64,000 nucleotides of DNA from Rattus norvegicus (GCF_036323735.1 NC_086021.1:134692976-134756975), one strand, 5' to 3'; counted from the first letter of the stretch, positions 1 through 12,410 are shown. Notes: generated by a model not told the origin, from the sequence alone. Made by a program: numbers and translations.

Positions 1-200
1 ATTTCCCAAGGTTCTGTCCAGGACTTATATTTAGGATGAAAACAAGTTTTCTGTCTTATATTATCAAAGACAATCTTTGCAGTGTTAGTGCTCAGTGTGA
101 TTAGTTTCCCTGTTAGCTTTGATTAACTGTTGTATTCAAAGGAGCATTTGATAGACCTACTTTCCCAATTCCGTTCTTAGACAACTATGGGCGAGAAGTT

Positions 201-413
201 CTCTGTCTCTCTCTTTCTTTCTTTCCTTCCTTCTTTCTTTCTTTCTTTCTTTCAGATTTATTTATTTCATATATGTGAGTACACTATTGTTTTTAGACAC
301 ACCAGAAGAGGGCATCAGGTCCCATTACAGATGGTTATGAGCCAACATGGGGTTGCTGGAACCTCTGGAACAGCATGTCAGTGCTCTTAACCGCTGAGCC
401 ATCTCTCCAGCCC
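201..413 (-). mobile_element. B2 SINE with (TTTC/TTCC) tail
   Basis: Reverse B2 (GACACACCAGAAGAGGGC, ending CATCTCTCCAGCCC) preceded by a TTTC/TTCC microsatellite (201-253). Flanks GAGAAGTTCT and AAGAAGTTCC suggest the TSD. Confidence 0.85.
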
Positions 414-415
414 AA

Positions 416-1450
416 GAAGTTCCTTCTCACATAAACCTAATTTTTTTGTCCTATCACCCCTGGCCCCACTGATGGCTTCAAGTTGACTTGTGCACATGAG
501 TGATTTCTGCTTACACCGTGGAGACATTCATAATATGCAGATGCAGTGTATCCTTAAATGTAAGGCAGGCATTCTTAACCCAGTATGATCATTAGAATCA
601 CCTCATTCTCTTTTTTTTTTTTTTTTTAAATAACCACCCTGGATCCTCAAATCCAGGAGTGGAAAGTATAATAAGCAGCCGGAGTTAAGAAGGGCAGAGT
701 GAGACTACAATCCGAATTCTGAGTGGAATCAACCTTTTTTAAGTTTCCAGGAAGAAGCATTTCCCCCTTACCCACAAGACTGGCCCATCACAATAGTGCC
801 CGGCTCCTTGAACATTTAGACACTTTTCCACCTTGCACAGCACCACACACAGATGTTTACGCAGCAACTGTCCTGGCAGAGTAGAAGGCTCAGCAATTGG
901 CAAACAAGGAACAGACTGGAAACAAAACGCCTCTGAGATTCAGGGAAATGATTACAAAGCATCATTAGAGTAGAACATCAAAATTCTACAGACAATCCCC
1001 TGAGCAGGCTGCAGCCCTTGATATCAGAGAGTCAGGGGACAGCTGTATCATCTCCCTAAGTAAGGAGACACTTGTCACCTGGAGACACTATTAAGTCTCT
1101 TCAGCCTGAGACACCGTTTGGGGCCAAATCGGACTGATTCTTTTCAGCCCAGCTTTGGCTGTGGCATTGGGGTTTTAGATTCTAAGACCCAAACCATACT
1201 CTAAACTGCAGAAGATCTCCTGGGATCCATGATGTCTACTTAGGGAACACGCAGAGGGCACATGATGGTTGGGCCGAAGTCATCTCTTGCAATAACCCTC
1301 AAAACAAGTTTTGAAAGTACTGGTGTCCTTGGCACAGGACACACCAAGACCAAGTTCTCAGCACAAAGATTTATTTGTGCCAGAGGACAAAGGACTACTA
1401 CCTCTAGATAGAGAGATGTGGCTCTTAGGCAGATGTTTATAAAGGGAGAG
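416..1450. other. No gene seen
   Basis: Apart from a T run (612-627) I see no conserved reading frame or recognisable element in this stretch; it may be single-copy intergenic DNA. Confidence 0.5.
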
Positions 1451-1463
1451 GGGAAACCCCTTG

Positions 1464-1594
1464 GTTTTTTTTTGTTTTTGTTTGGTTTTTTTTTTTTTTT
1501 TTTTTTTGGTTCTTTTTTTCGGAGCTGGGGACCGAACCCAGGGCCTTGCGCTTCCTAGGTAAGTGCTCTACCACTGAGCTAAATCCCCAGCCCT
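1464..1594 (-). mobile_element. ID element
   Basis: Reverse-strand ID SINE with long T tract (its A tail), core AGCTGGGGACCGAACCCAGG and end ATCCCCAGCCCT. Flanked by a perfect 13-bp TSD GGGAAACCCCTTG (1451-1463, 1595-1607). Confidence 0.96.
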
Positions 1595-2141
1595 GGGAAA
1601 CCCCTTGTTAAGAAGAGTTGGTTTGTTTTGATGGGCATGATAATCAGGCGGCCAAACGGGGGCTTTCAACTGCTGGACTTCAGTGCTTTGATAGCTGGAT
1701 CTTGGTGGTCAACATCAGGAGGAGGAAGAGGCCAAATAAGGGAACAGACCTTGGTGATTAGCTTTAGGAATGGAATCTAATGGCTACATGGGAGAAGGTA
1801 GGAGGAGGCAAGGCCTGCAGTGCCATGGTTGCCATGGTTACCATGCTCAGGCCTGCTAGAACCCTCCAAGTTTTGTGTCCTTTTTATCTTTATCAGAAAT
1901 AATTGATTTTTTTTGTAAGAACCCCAATTACTCTAGAGAAAAGGTTACTCAAACTTCAAGAAAATCGGTTGTAAGAAAGTAGCCTAGTTTTCCCCTCCCT
2001 TTCTAAAGAAGCTATCTTGTTATGTTTCCCAGGCTTGCCCTGAACTACCTCAGCCTCCCAGGGAGCTAGATCTTTAGGCAGACATCACCACATCCAGTTT
2101 TCAAATCTGTTTCCATAAACATTATAAACTAAGCAGGCATC

Positions 2142-2340
2142 TTTTTTTTTTTAAATACAGGCTCTTTTTTTTTAATTGTTTATTTTATGAGTTCACTGTA
2201 GCTGTCTTCAGACACACCAGAAGAGGGCATCAGATCTCATTACAGATGGTTGTGAGCCACCATGTGGTTGCTGGGACTTGAACTCAGGACCTCTGGAAGA
2301 GCGGTCAGTGCTCTTGACCTCTGAGCCGTCTCTCCAGCCC
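2142..2340 (-). mobile_element. B2 SINE
   Basis: Reverse B2 with perfect 13-bp TSD CTAAGCAGGCATC (2129-2141, 2341-2353). Confidence 0.94.
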
Positions 2341-2353
2341 CTAAGCAGGCATC

Positions 2354-3840
2354 ATAAGACCGGGATGCAGTTTTTAATCTCCATATAGGCACCGTACGGT
2401 GTGTAATTTCGTCCCACAGCAAGACGGAATGTCTCGAAGCATCTAGAAAGAGTCAGGAATGCAAGTGGGAAGATCTGACAGAAACCACAGCTCTCTAGAT
2501 GAAATGAAGATGAGTAGATAGGAAATAACTAAACAAACAGTTTAGTAAAGAACATGATTGCTTGTATTCATGGATTCTTAAACACTACCCTAGGGATACA
2601 TGTTATACTAAGAGAATAGTGTAGCCAGGTTAGTAACAATCTGTTCTCTTGGACTTGATTCTAGCATTAAATGTCTAGGGAAAGCTTTAGGTCTCTAACT
2701 GAGTCCACTCGGTCACCTGAGTCATACTTCGTCTTCATGGACAGTTGATGGAGATAAGAAAGTCTGTGGGTTCTGGTCCCATTATACTCTTGAATTAAGG
2801 CAACCGAGTGGGCTAACAACCATATGCTGGCGATCCTGGATAGAAGTCAGAGGAGCAGAAGTTCAGATCATCCTTAGCTACACAGTGAGTTTGAGGCCGG
2901 AGTAGAACACATGAGAACCAGTGAAACAACTCCCCCACCCCTTTGCCAGAACTACACTGTTCCTAGAGCACTTAGGGCAGTGGAAGTGAGACCCACTGTC
3001 GTTAGAGTCCTGTTGTACCTGTCCTGTTTATGAGAAGCAGCACATTTACTGGCCGACCAGAGGACACCAAGATAATACTGGTGGCACATACCTCCTATAA
3101 CAGTATCCAGGAAGCTGAAGCAGGAGGATTGCTAGTTCAAAACCAAGGTGAGCTAAATAACGCCATTTAGTTTCCATTAGCGGATGTCTCTCAGCACTCT
3201 TCCTGCCACGTCCACCGCCGCCGGCACCCCTCCCCCTCCCCCTCCCCCAATACCCTTCCCCTACATCTCACAGCAGCAAAGCAGGTCTTGGCATTCTGCT
3301 TACAGAACTGACTACAGAATGCTGAAGAAAAAGCAAGAGGAAGGAAGGCGAGGTGGGAGGACAATGAGGAAATGGCCCTTGTACCTCTTTAAAACGAGGG
3401 AAAGAATTAGATTATCGGGTCGTGTTTTTGTTGTTCTTTTGTCTTAACGAAACAAGGGAGCACTGCCCTGGGCACGCTCCTTGGAGGTGCTCTCCTCTGT
3501 AACTGTGTGGCTCTAGCTCTTTTGTTTGAAACTTCGAAAGCGATTCCAAATCTCACCTCAGGTCTACTTTCTCCAGTCCTCACATCTGGATTTCTGTAAT
3601 CCTCACCTGGCCGCCTAACAGGATGCTTTGGGTTTCCACATCTGTTAATCTGTTCAGCAACCACCTAGAGCCCTGCCCAAGGTTTGCAGGTGCATGCCCC
3701 AGGGGTTGGGTGGGACTGCACAAGCCAGCGCCTGTGCGGAAATGCCAGTGAATATGGCCCTGCTTTGACTCCCTCTCTGAAGGTTTATGAAAGAGGACAT
3801 GGCAGCTCTTAGGAGAAAGACATCAGCACATGAATAATAG
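2354..3840. other. No firm feature; somewhat GC-rich part at 3180-3700
   Basis: Mostly unassigned. 3180-3700 contains several CpGs and a CCTCCCC tract, and short open frames on both strands, but no conserved protein motif, splice context or promoter signature is convincing. Confidence 0.45.
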
Positions 3841-3844
3841 GTGC

Positions 3845-4075
3845 TGTTTATGTGCCAGGTGTTTATATAAAACTTTATGTAAATGAGTATTAGCTCACTT
3901 AGTTCTCATGACTGCACTGCAATGTGAAAGTTGCCGTCCTCACTTTACAGGTGGGAAAACTTAAGTCTTGGATTCTGTAATATGCTGGAGCTTTGTGGCT
4001 AGTAAAAGACAGGAACTGTGTATAAACCCAGGGTGCTCACTTCAAAGTCGCTTTCTTAGCGCTATTCCCAATTAT
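3845..4075 (-). mobile_element. MIR-like ancient SINE
   Basis: Degraded reverse MIR: GTTTATGTGCCAGGTGT, CCTCACTTTACAGGTGGGAA, then AACCCAGGGTGCTC. Marks this as DNA older than the rodent insertions around it. Confidence 0.65.
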
Positions 4076-4512
4076 GTCTCCCTCTGAACAAAACACAAAG
4101 CAAAAGTCCCAAGCCAAGGTTGGGTACCGTGGCTCATACTTTTAATCCCACCACACAGGAGGCAAAGGCAGGAGGATTGCTGCAAGTTTGAGCCTGAGCT
4201 ACTACGAGAGACCTATGTCAGAGAACAAAAACAAACATGCACACAAAGACGGAGCTCAGAGTTTCCCAGCTTTCTTCCTATCACACGAAGGTAATAGAGA
4301 AGAGAACCATGAAGCCGGGCACCCACCAGATCTATGCAAGCCTCCAGAACCTTGCTCTTGAACTCTCTAGTCTCCAAAGTTATCAACAACCGTTTGTGGG
4401 ACTGGAGGTGTATCTTTGTGGTAGAACACTGTCCAGTGTGTTCAAAGCTCCAGGTTCAACCCCCCAAGTACTACAACAGGCACAAAACCAGCACATTTAA
4501 GAAAGGAATACT

Positions 4513-4825
4513 GGGGCTGGAGAGATGGCTCAGTGGTTAAGAGCACTGGCCGCAGGGGTTGGGAATTTAGCTCAGTGGTAGAGCGCTTGCCTAGCAAGCA
4601 CAAGGCCCTGGGTTCGGTCCCCAGCTCCAGAGGAAAAAAAAAAAAGAAAAGAAAAAATTGTAAAAAAAAAAGAACACTGGCCGCTCTTCCAGAGGTCCTG
4701 AGTTCAAATCCCAGCAACCACATGGTAGCTTACAATCATCTGTAATGAGATCTGATGCTCTCTTCTGGTGTGTCTGAAGACAGTGACAGTGTACTTATAT
4801 AATTAATAAGTAAGTAAATAAGTAG
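4513..4825 (+). mobile_element. B2 SINE split by an ID
   Basis: Forward B2 head GGGCTGGAGAGATGGCTCAG at 4514, interrupted at 4553 by the ID, resuming at 4685 and ending in an AATAAGTAAG-type tail. AGAAAGGA on both sides is a possible TSD. Confidence 0.93.
4554..4671 (+). mobile_element. ID element nested inside a B2
   Basis: Forward ID with A and B box regions and A-rich tail, flanked by GAGCACTGGCCGC (4541-4553) and GAACACTGGCCGC (4672-4684), one mismatch. The duplicated target is B2 sequence, so the ID is younger than that B2. Confidence 0.95.
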
Positions 4826-5649
4826 AAAGGAGAGCTCATTGTTTACTACACCTGGTCGATGGCATCATTACAATCGTGCTAGGACAAGAAGGAAATCAGG
4901 AGTCCAGTAGATTCCAGGAGAATGCCTTGTAACCCAAATGGAGATGGCTAATAGAACCAGGCACCCCCGACCAGATCCTGACTCGGATTACACAATATCA
5001 CCTCTCTCTTTGCTCCTTTCTAGAAAGACTCTGTAATTCTGAGTGACAGGAACTAGACAGACAGCAAACATAGGAGAAGAGGCCATGGAAAAATAATAAA
5101 AATGGCTTCTTTCTTGACCTCTAAACCCGAGGAAAAGGCCTAGTAGGTTTTTAGTCTTGCCAGAAGAACGGTTCATGCAGGCAAGGTAGGTGCAAGCTCT
5201 GGTGTGAGTATGTTTACCGGAAGCTGCAGACCTCCTCAGCTGACCAACCGGAAACTAAAGAAAAAGGATTCATCCCAGACCACCAAAGGAATGCTTAGCC
5301 CATCCAACACCGCAGAGGAGAACTGGACTTCAGTGTCTGAGTCTCCTGTCTCCTCTTCAGGAAATCTTTCTCTCTGTGTGTGCTCATACTTTGAAAAATT
5401 CGCTGTTTGTTGCTGCCTGCTGTGTCTGAGATTTTTTTTCTTGCCTTTAAACTCTTTAATTGGTGGAGAAAATGAACCCAGTCATGACCCGTAGCTGCTA
5501 ACATCCATTGAATATCCACTCTCTTACACTAAAATATTTATTCTCTTCTTTCAAAGCATTATCCAGAGTAAAGAAAAGCAATTGTATTGAAAAAGAACAC
5601 TTGGTGTGATTTAAGTAAATGTGACTTTCCCCCTTAGTTCACAGAGGGG

Positions 5650-5885
5650 TTTGGGGTTTTTTGTTTTGTTTTGTTTTAAAATGTTATTTATTTATTTTTC
5701 TCACATATATTACACCTCAACCACAGTTTTCCTTCTCTCCTCTCCTCCCAGTGCTCCTCCCATTATCTGTCTGTCTGTCTATCTACACCTCCTCTTTTCT
5801 CTTCAGAAAAGGTCAGGCTTCCCATGGATATCAACCAAACATGGCATAGCAAGGTGCAGTAAGATAAGATACCTCCCTGCGTATT
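5650..5885 (-). mobile_element. Short L1-like 3' terminal fragment
   Basis: Antisense of a rodent L1 3' end is suggested by CCCATGGATATCAACCAAAC followed by ATGGCATAGCAAGGTGCAGT, with a CT-rich upstream part and TCTG repeats near 5768-5782. Family assignment is tentative. Confidence 0.5.
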
Positions 5886-6009
5886 AAGGCTGGACGGCAA
5901 ATAGGACTTTTATTGATATTGAAATATATTCAGATTCTCGTCTAATTCACAGTGGAAGAGTTATTAGCATAATTAAGTTCTGACTGTGAGCGAACTTTAC
6001 CTTTTTTTC

Positions 6010-6020
<11 letters not shown>

Positions 6021-6040
<20 letters not shown>

Positions 6041-6131
6041 TTTTTGGTTCTTTTTTTCAGAGCTGGGGACCGAACCCAGGGCCTTGCGCTTCCTAGGTAA
6101 GCGCTCTACCACTGAGCTAAATCCCCAGCCC
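6021..6131 (-). mobile_element. ID element
   Basis: Reverse ID with T tract; the left flank CTTTTTTTCTTCCATTCTTT is repeated at 6132 with homopolymer-length difference only, giving a clear TSD. Confidence 0.94.
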
Positions 6132-6149
6132 CTTTTTCTTCCATTCTTT

Positions 6150-7085
6150 TTTGCATTGGAACTTATGAAGAAAAAACAAGGGCCTGAAGCTTGTGCATCC
6201 TTGAAGCAACAAGTGGGAGCAGGGCAGGCAGGCCAGCCTGGGGCCGGGCTGTCCTTTCCAAAGGCTAAGATCCGTGTGTTTGCCTTCTCCTGGGCCTCAG
6301 CATCGGTTTCTGAATACCGCCTTTGCCAACAAGAATGCGCACCCCTATGCACAAACAATGTGGGCAACCCAGCCTCTTCCAATCAGTACGGAGAGAAGAG
6401 ACAGTGCCTCCACCTTAGAACAGACAGCGGTGAGGCAGGAGCTAGCACTGCTCTGTCACCAAGGTTACCGCGGGCTTTTCCACTGCAGATGCATCTGCAC
6501 ACGGGTTTCTTAATGCGCTCCTCATGACCCTTGCAGGCTGTGTGGCTCATTCTCCGTAAGCAACACGAGTCAGGCCATTGCCTCAGAATGAAGGCTGACT
6601 ACAATGGGAGGGTTTTACATCTTCCTTGACTGGGAAACTTTAGCTTTCTGACAAGAGTGTTCCAATAAATCTACCTCGGCTCGCTTCTTTAATCCTGGCG
6701 TTCTGCCTGCAGGATCTTGTTGAACCAACCACATTTAAAAGGTCAGAACGGTGGCTCAGAAAAGCCGCTCATTAGGTAGGACAAGAGCTAAACCTTCACA
6801 AGTCATTTTATGCCTTCTTCAATGCAAAACTGAAAATTAAACTACCATAAACGCACAAAGTCTTTGAAATACTCGCCTTAATAAGGCCTCAGTGTTGGAT
6901 GAGCTTCTGTGGGTTTCTCTTCCTATGAAAAAGAGACTGGCCTAAAATCTCCAAGCAGCTGGAAAATAACCCAAATGGAGGCTCCTGCCAGACCTCATCT
7001 CCTTCCTCCCGCAAATTCCCAGTTCTAGTTCTTAGAACTTGAGTCAGAAGCAAATTTGGCTTTTTTCCCTTGCATCTCTTGACTT
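6150..7085. other. No gene seen
   Basis: Non-repetitive-looking sequence with a 147-codon frame at 6084-6527 that begins inside an ID element; no recognisable domain. Confidence 0.5.
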
Positions 7086-7089
7086 TTTT

Positions 7090-7280
7090 TAAACTTAATT
7101 TATTTTTATTTCACGTGCTTCGGTGTTTTGCCTGCATATACGTCTGTGTGAGGGTGTCAGATCTCCTGGAACTGGAATCACAGACAGTTACGAGCTGGCA
7201 TTTGGGTGCTAGGAATTGAACACAGATCCTTCGGAAGAGCAGCCAGTTCTTCCAACCTCAGAGCCATTTCTCCAGCTCCC
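7090..7280 (-). mobile_element. B3-type SINE
   Basis: Reverse B3 (GTGTTTTGCCTGCATATACG, then GAGCCATTTCTCCAGCTCC). More diverged than the B2 copies. Confidence 0.8.
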
Positions 7281-7423
7281 AGAGGCAAAGTTTAAATAAT
7301 ACAAATCTACTGTAATTTATAAGGAAAACAGCTTTCTTTACAGTAAGAATATTCTTTGCATGCTGTAATCATGGGACATTATTGATAAATGACTATTAAA
7401 GCAAAGAAAGCATTAGAATGCTT

Positions 7424-7468
7424 TCCATCCATCCATCCATCCATCCATCCATCCATCCATCCATCCAT
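7424..7468 (+). repeat. (CCAT)n microsatellite
   Basis: About eleven uninterrupted CCAT units next to a B1 fragment. Confidence 0.97.
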
Positions 7469-7474
7469 TTATTT

Positions 7475-7585
7475 GTGTTGGAGTCTCACTATGCAGCTCT
7501 GGCTGTACTGGAACTCATTATGTAGACCAGGCTGTCTTTGAACTCACCAAGATCTGCTTCCTCTGCCTCCCCAGTGCTGAGATCG
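7475..7585 (-). mobile_element. B1 fragment
   Basis: Reverse B1 motif GAGTCTCACTATGCAGCTCT to CCAGTGCTGAGA, next to a CCAT array. Confidence 0.75.
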
Positions 7586-7589
7586 TTTG

Positions 7590-7815
7590 AGGGCTTGGAG
7601 GATGACTCAGCAGTTAAATGAACTTGCTGTTTTCTGCAGAGGACTAGAATGTGGTTCCCGGCACACACAACTGTGTAGGCAGTTCACAACGACAGGTAAC
7701 TCCAGCACCAGGGGATCTAATGCCTTCTTCGGGCCTCTGTGGGCACCAGCAGGCATGTACTGTACGTATGGGCAAGCAGGCACACACAAATACACATCAA
7801 AAAGAAAAGAAACAA
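7590..7815 (+). mobile_element. B3-like SINE
   Basis: Forward: GGGCTTGGAGGATGACTCAG, then TAACTCCAGCACCAGGGGAT and a CACACACAAATACACATC tail. An open frame across it is fortuitous. Confidence 0.7.
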
Positions 7816-8419
7816 CAGGACGTTTTTGGAAGCCACAAATGGTAATTTCTTTGTCAGTAGCAAAACGTAAGGTTAGAATGAAGGTAAAGAATTATTTAAA
7901 GAGTCCTGAAAGTACACTGAAAGTTCTAGCTTTTATATAAGGGTTGACTTGTTTTTGTAGATTCCTCCCAGTAGCTGGATTTAGCATTCAAATAATCTCA
8001 TGTGACTCTCATAAAACTAGAAGCCTTAGCCAAGCATTGACCATATACAATAAAAAAAAACAAAAAACAAAACTGTTTTCCTTCAGGGGCAGTTGGAAGG
8101 TAAGTAATATATGTACACATACATGGTAATTAAATCTAGCTTCTAACAAACTTAAAGTTAAATTTTAATGACTTTTTATGGCTGGGTGATAAATTTTATG
8201 TAAATGAGACAGGGGCGGAGACCTAGTTTATATTACCTGTCAAAGGAGTGCTGATTGATGTTCTGAAAAGGAGCCGTGGCGATCTGTCCTCGTCCTAACT
8301 CAGCCACAACTGGTTCTTAGCCAAGGCAGTCGGCGTCCCTATCTGTAAAGGATGACTGCCTGCCTTACAAGCTGTAACTAATATTTGTGTTCTACCCTGT
8401 CTTCAAAGTTCCTTTCTGT

Positions 8420-8590
8420 GTGTGACTTAACCTAATTATTCAGATTCTGCAGGGTAGTTACTGTTGCGCTCATTATAGAGACGGAGATAGAAAGGCCCGA
8501 GAATGTAAACTATGTAATTAGAGTCGTGCAGACTGTAAATGGCAGAGGTAGGATTCAGACTCGGCTGTCTGGCCACAATTCTGTGTTGGT
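8420..8590 (-). mobile_element. MIR-like ancient SINE
   Basis: Degraded reverse MIR: TCATTATAGAGACGGAGATA, then GGCAGAGGTAGGATTCAGAC. Confidence 0.6.
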
Positions 8591-9039
8591 AGTCACCATT
8601 TCTACTCTAAAATGTCTGGCCTAATAAGGTTACATTTAGTCATTGCTCAGTTATGACCAGACTTTTAAAGGTGCCTTTTAACAGTTTTCAACAGGTACAA
8701 CATGTTCTTTAGCCTGTGGGACCGAATGCTTTTATAGCTTCATTTCAGGAGGAGCCAATTAAGTACTCAGTTAATAGCCAAACTTTATAGCTAAGGTAAT
8801 TGAAAAGCCACATCACACTGGCTGCTGTTTTTTTTACCACTCCAGCTACTTTCAAGAGTTTACACTGATCCATGCCTTGATAGCTTCAGAATCTCCAGGT
8901 CACTATAAAAATTCTTTCTCTCATTACTCCTTACTAATGTGTTAAGAGTCATAACAGTAGCAACAAAACCTGTAAGTAAACTATGGAGAGTCTTTTGCTA
9001 GTGCAATAAATCATGCTAGGGCTAGAAAAAAATGCCTTG

Positions 9040-9395
9040 GTGGGTAAAGTGCTCAAGTGTGAGGACCAGAGTTCAATCCCCAGGGCCCACGTGAGCCAGA
9101 CATGGTGGCTGTGTGTGTCTGAAATCCCAGCACTCTTATGAGGAGATGGAAGGCAGAGACAGGGAAATCCTTGAAAGCTGCTGGGCCAGACGGGCGTCGT
9201 ATAAAGCAAGAAAAGACAAAAGCCAAAGAGGAAAGGATGCAGTAACACCCATAGTAGAAAGTAAGGAATGGTCCTTGAGCCTGCCCTGTGACCTCCCCAC
9301 GCACCACGGCACGCAAATGCCTGCATTCCCTCATGATAGAACACATATGAGTATGGCATACATATACACAAACAGAAGGCAAAAAATGATATGCC
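9040..9395 (+). mobile_element. B4-type SINE
   Basis: Forward B4: AGTTCAATCCCCAGGGCCCA, then TGGTGGCTGTGTGTGTCTGA and CCCAGCACTC. The 107- and 156-codon frames over it on either strand are not genes. Confidence 0.7.
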
Positions 9396-9802
9396 CACAC
9401 GCTTCCGACAGGAAGTCAACTCCGAGCTTTTGGTAATTCCTCACAAGCCGTTCTTTCTGCAGCTTTCGATTTTCATGTGAAGCGAGAGTATCTGTGTAAT
9501 AGACCAATGACATAAGAGATTTGGAAATAAGCCCAAAGAGACTTTACCCAAGCTTATGGACGTGCAAAGGAAGAGAAGACATGGAGTGGGGGGTTATCCT
9601 GAGGTGGCATTGTTTAATCAGTAACGTTTTAAAGGTCTTTTAAAAATTCTAATACACTTATAAAAATTTTTCCACAGACATATAAACTACCAATGTACCA
9701 ATAGTTACCAAGAGGATTTGAAGCTGTGTGGATCTTGATCTGATCTAATCTAGATGTTTCCAAATGTTATGGAAGTGTGAGAGCATAAGAAATTCTATCT
9801 GG

Positions 9803-9910
9803 GGGCTGGGGATTTAGCTCAGTGGTAGAGCGCTTGCCTAGCAAGCACAAGGCCCTGGGTTCGGTCCCCAGCTCCGAAAAAAAGAAAAGAAAAAAGAAAA
9901 AGAAAAAAAA
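9803..9910 (+). mobile_element. ID element
   Basis: Forward ID with long A-rich, G-interrupted tail; TSD GAAATTCTATCTGG (9789-9802) and GAAGTTCTATCTGG (9911-9924). Confidence 0.95.
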
Positions 9911-10049
9911 GAAGTTCTATCTGGAGAGCCGCCAAAGTTATTTCAAGCACGTACTTATCAAAACATTGTTTTGTGCCTCTCCTATGAATTCAGGTCTGGG
10001 AAACAGAAGGAAGCAAGAGAGAGTAGGATCAACAAGTCATAGCCAGGGG

Positions 10050-10205
10050 CTGGGGTGCCTGAACTCTAGTTCCAGAACCTAAGAGGAAGTAGAGGCAGGA
10101 GGATATAACCATAGATTTGAGGCCAGCCTGATCTACATTATGAGCCTAGGAAAGTCAGGATTACGGAGTGAGACCTCGATTCAAACAAAACAAGAACAAC
10201 AAACG
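10050..10205 (+). mobile_element. B1 SINE
   Basis: Forward B1 with GAGGCCAGCCTGATCTACAT and GAGTGAGACC, and an AACAAAACAAG tail. Confidence 0.75.
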
Positions 10206-10829
10206 CCAAAATAAAATAAAGACGCCACAAAATAAGAGGATGGAAGATAAGTCATTAGTCTAATTTATCCAGAGACAGGGTTTTTGAAGGCAGGCTCCAT
10301 ACGTTCTGGAAAAAAACAAGGCCTTTATTATTGACTACGGCACTTCTGGTCTAATTTGATTTACTTCCTCATTGGAATGATCCTGGCTCTGGGATCTAGT
10401 TGGTTTTCTCTTTCTCCTCCACACATACCTACACTGCCATCTAGTGGTAGAAGAGAGAACTGCAACTACCCTCCGGCTCTTGAGGAAGCTTGTCCCATCC
10501 ATCGCCTGTCATTTTGGATCTGCAATGAAAGCCTTAGGTCGGCATCAGAGACCACCTTAATACTACCATCTGGAAGCCTGTCTCCTACATACGCCATCCA
10601 CCACAGACCACCTTAACAGGCCACTTTGTAATGCAGATTGTCTCCTTGTGTCCCTCTCCCCTTCGAGACTCTCTTACAAGATTGTCTCATGATCTTACAG
10701 AGATGAGATCAACTTAAGAACATGCCTTGCAACAGTCTCCTCATGGAACACTGATACTAGCTCAAAGGCTAGATTTGAAATACCGCCTTCTTGTGCATAG
10801 CCTTCAACAGAGACCACCTCTTTTTTTCC

Positions 10830-12000
10830 CATTATTTTAAATTCCTTTCAGAGAATTTTGCACATGAACCCTGGGTGTCTGTCCACTCCATGCCTTTCTT
10901 CATCCTTCAAACTACTCCAGTGTCTACCCCTCCCGATCCATGGCCTCTTCTTTATCTTTACATATATATATATATATATGCATACACATCTATGTACCCT
11001 CTAAGTGCATTCAGCATTGCTTATATGTACAAGTATCCTGAGCTGACCACTCGGGATTCTGCTTCCTATGCAGGGTCTGGCTCCTAAAAGGAAGTGATTC
11101 TCTCTTTCAGCATCCATTGACCATCATAGCTCTTCCTCTAGGGGTGAATGCCCTCTGTCCACATTGGCATGTCACCTAATGTTGTCTCTATGCCAGTCTT
11201 GCTCACACAATCATTAGTGGGTGCATTTTCCCTCTCATGGTTAGGGGGTACTATCTAGTAACAACTGTCCTGGACCACTGACTCTTCCAATCTGTCTTCC
11301 CCTTCTGTAAGTTTCCTTGGGCCTTGGGTTGTTTTAAATATGTATCAGTTGGGGTTGGGCACCCCACGGATCATTAATCTCTGCGTTTTGACCAGTTGAG
11401 GGTCTCTGTAATAGTCTCCATCTGTTACATAAAGAAGCTTCTTTGATGAGGTGTGAGAGCTACTCTCATCTGTAGGTACAAGGAAGATAGAGTTAAAGAT
11501 TATATTGGTTTAGGAAAAAGGCAGTAGTAGGCTCTCCACTCTGGTCTGTGAGCTCCCCAGCCTCGGGTAACAGGTTGACTAGGATTACAGTGCCAGAAAT
11601 GGTTTTCTGCCCATTGAGTGGACCTTAAACCCAATTAGACAGCCATGGTTACAAGATGAAAGGGACTACTGACCGTTGGAGCTCTCTTGCTTTGTTTGCC
11701 TGTGGTTCTTGGGTTTTACAGCTGGACAGGACTGTAGATGGCTCCTCTCCCTTGGCAGCTCGTATAGCACCTTCGCGTATGTTCAAGCTAGTCCTCTGGA
11801 GGACATCTCAGTTCCAGTTTCTCCAAGCCTTGTGTCTGAAGTATGTGATGTCTTTAGCAATAAGGTTTTGCCTTCTAGTTCTGGAAGTCAACTGAGGGCC
11901 ATATTTTTCTTTTGTGGGGTGGGTGCTGGAATTCTTGTATTCTTCTGACTGTTAACTCAAGGGGAGGTTTCCCATGCCTGGTACCGAGCCTTTTTCGGGG
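10830..12000 (-). mobile_element. L1/Lx 3' UTR fragment
   Basis: Sequence typical of the antisense strand of an Lx-type L1 3' UTR, e.g. CTTTCAGCATCCATTGACC, CACATTGGCATGTCACCTAA, ACAGCTGGACAGGACTGTAG. It includes a short TA microsatellite at 10962-10980. No coding potential is retained. Confidence 0.65.
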
Positions 12001-12176
12001 AGCCTCATCACAGTACAGTAACTCCATTTAAATAAATAAATGTGGTAGAATGTATTATCACTCACATAGCATTCCTTTATAAGGCTGAATCAAACCTTAG
12101 TGAGAGCATTTATGTACTCTCTGAACGTTAAATTGTGAATTTAACAAGAAACACTTACAGGACACCTCAACTTTTA

Positions 12177-12271
12177 TTTTATTTTATTTTATTTTTCGGA
12201 GCTGGGGACCGAACCCAGGGCCTTGCGCTTGCTAGGCAAGTGCTCTACCACTAAGCTAAATCCCCAACCCC
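12177..12271 (-). mobile_element. ID element
   Basis: Reverse ID whose tail is a TTTTA array; TSD ACACCTCAACTTTTA at 12162-12176 and 12272-12286, perfect. Confidence 0.95.
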
Positions 12272-12300
12272 ACACCTCAACTTTTAAAAATGTTACCTTC

Positions 12301-12410
12301 GGGCTGGAGTGATGGCTCAGTGGTTCAGAGCACAGTTTCTTCTTCCAGGGGATCCAGGTTCAATTCCCAGCACCCACATGCAGCACCACTGCATGGCACC
12401 TTACGCTTTT
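12301..12410 (+). mobile_element. B2/B3 head fragment
   Basis: Forward GGGCTGGAGTGATGGCTCAG, then CAATTCCCAGCACCCACATG; truncated without a recognisable tail. Confidence 0.75.

Noticed and set aside
6084..6527. Open frame of 147 codons
   Set aside because: It starts inside an ID element and contains the usual translated-ID peptide; no domain or splice context.
8949..9419. 156-codon minus-strand frame rich in hydrophobic residues
   Set aside because: Antisense of a B4 SINE and flanks; no homologous protein recognised.
9803..9880. tRNA-like sequence (A and B boxes)
   Set aside because: ID SINEs are tRNA-Ala-related retroposons; no intact cloverleaf tRNA gene or BC1 master gene is present.
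9822..10082. Many frames containing a VVERLPSKRKALGSVPSSEKK-like peptide
   Set aside because: This peptide is simply the translation of the ID element core; it recurs wherever an ID lies and is not a protein family.
10428..10450. CTCF-like word GCCATCTAGTGGTAG
   Set aside because: Only a partial match to the CTCF core, with several mismatched positions.
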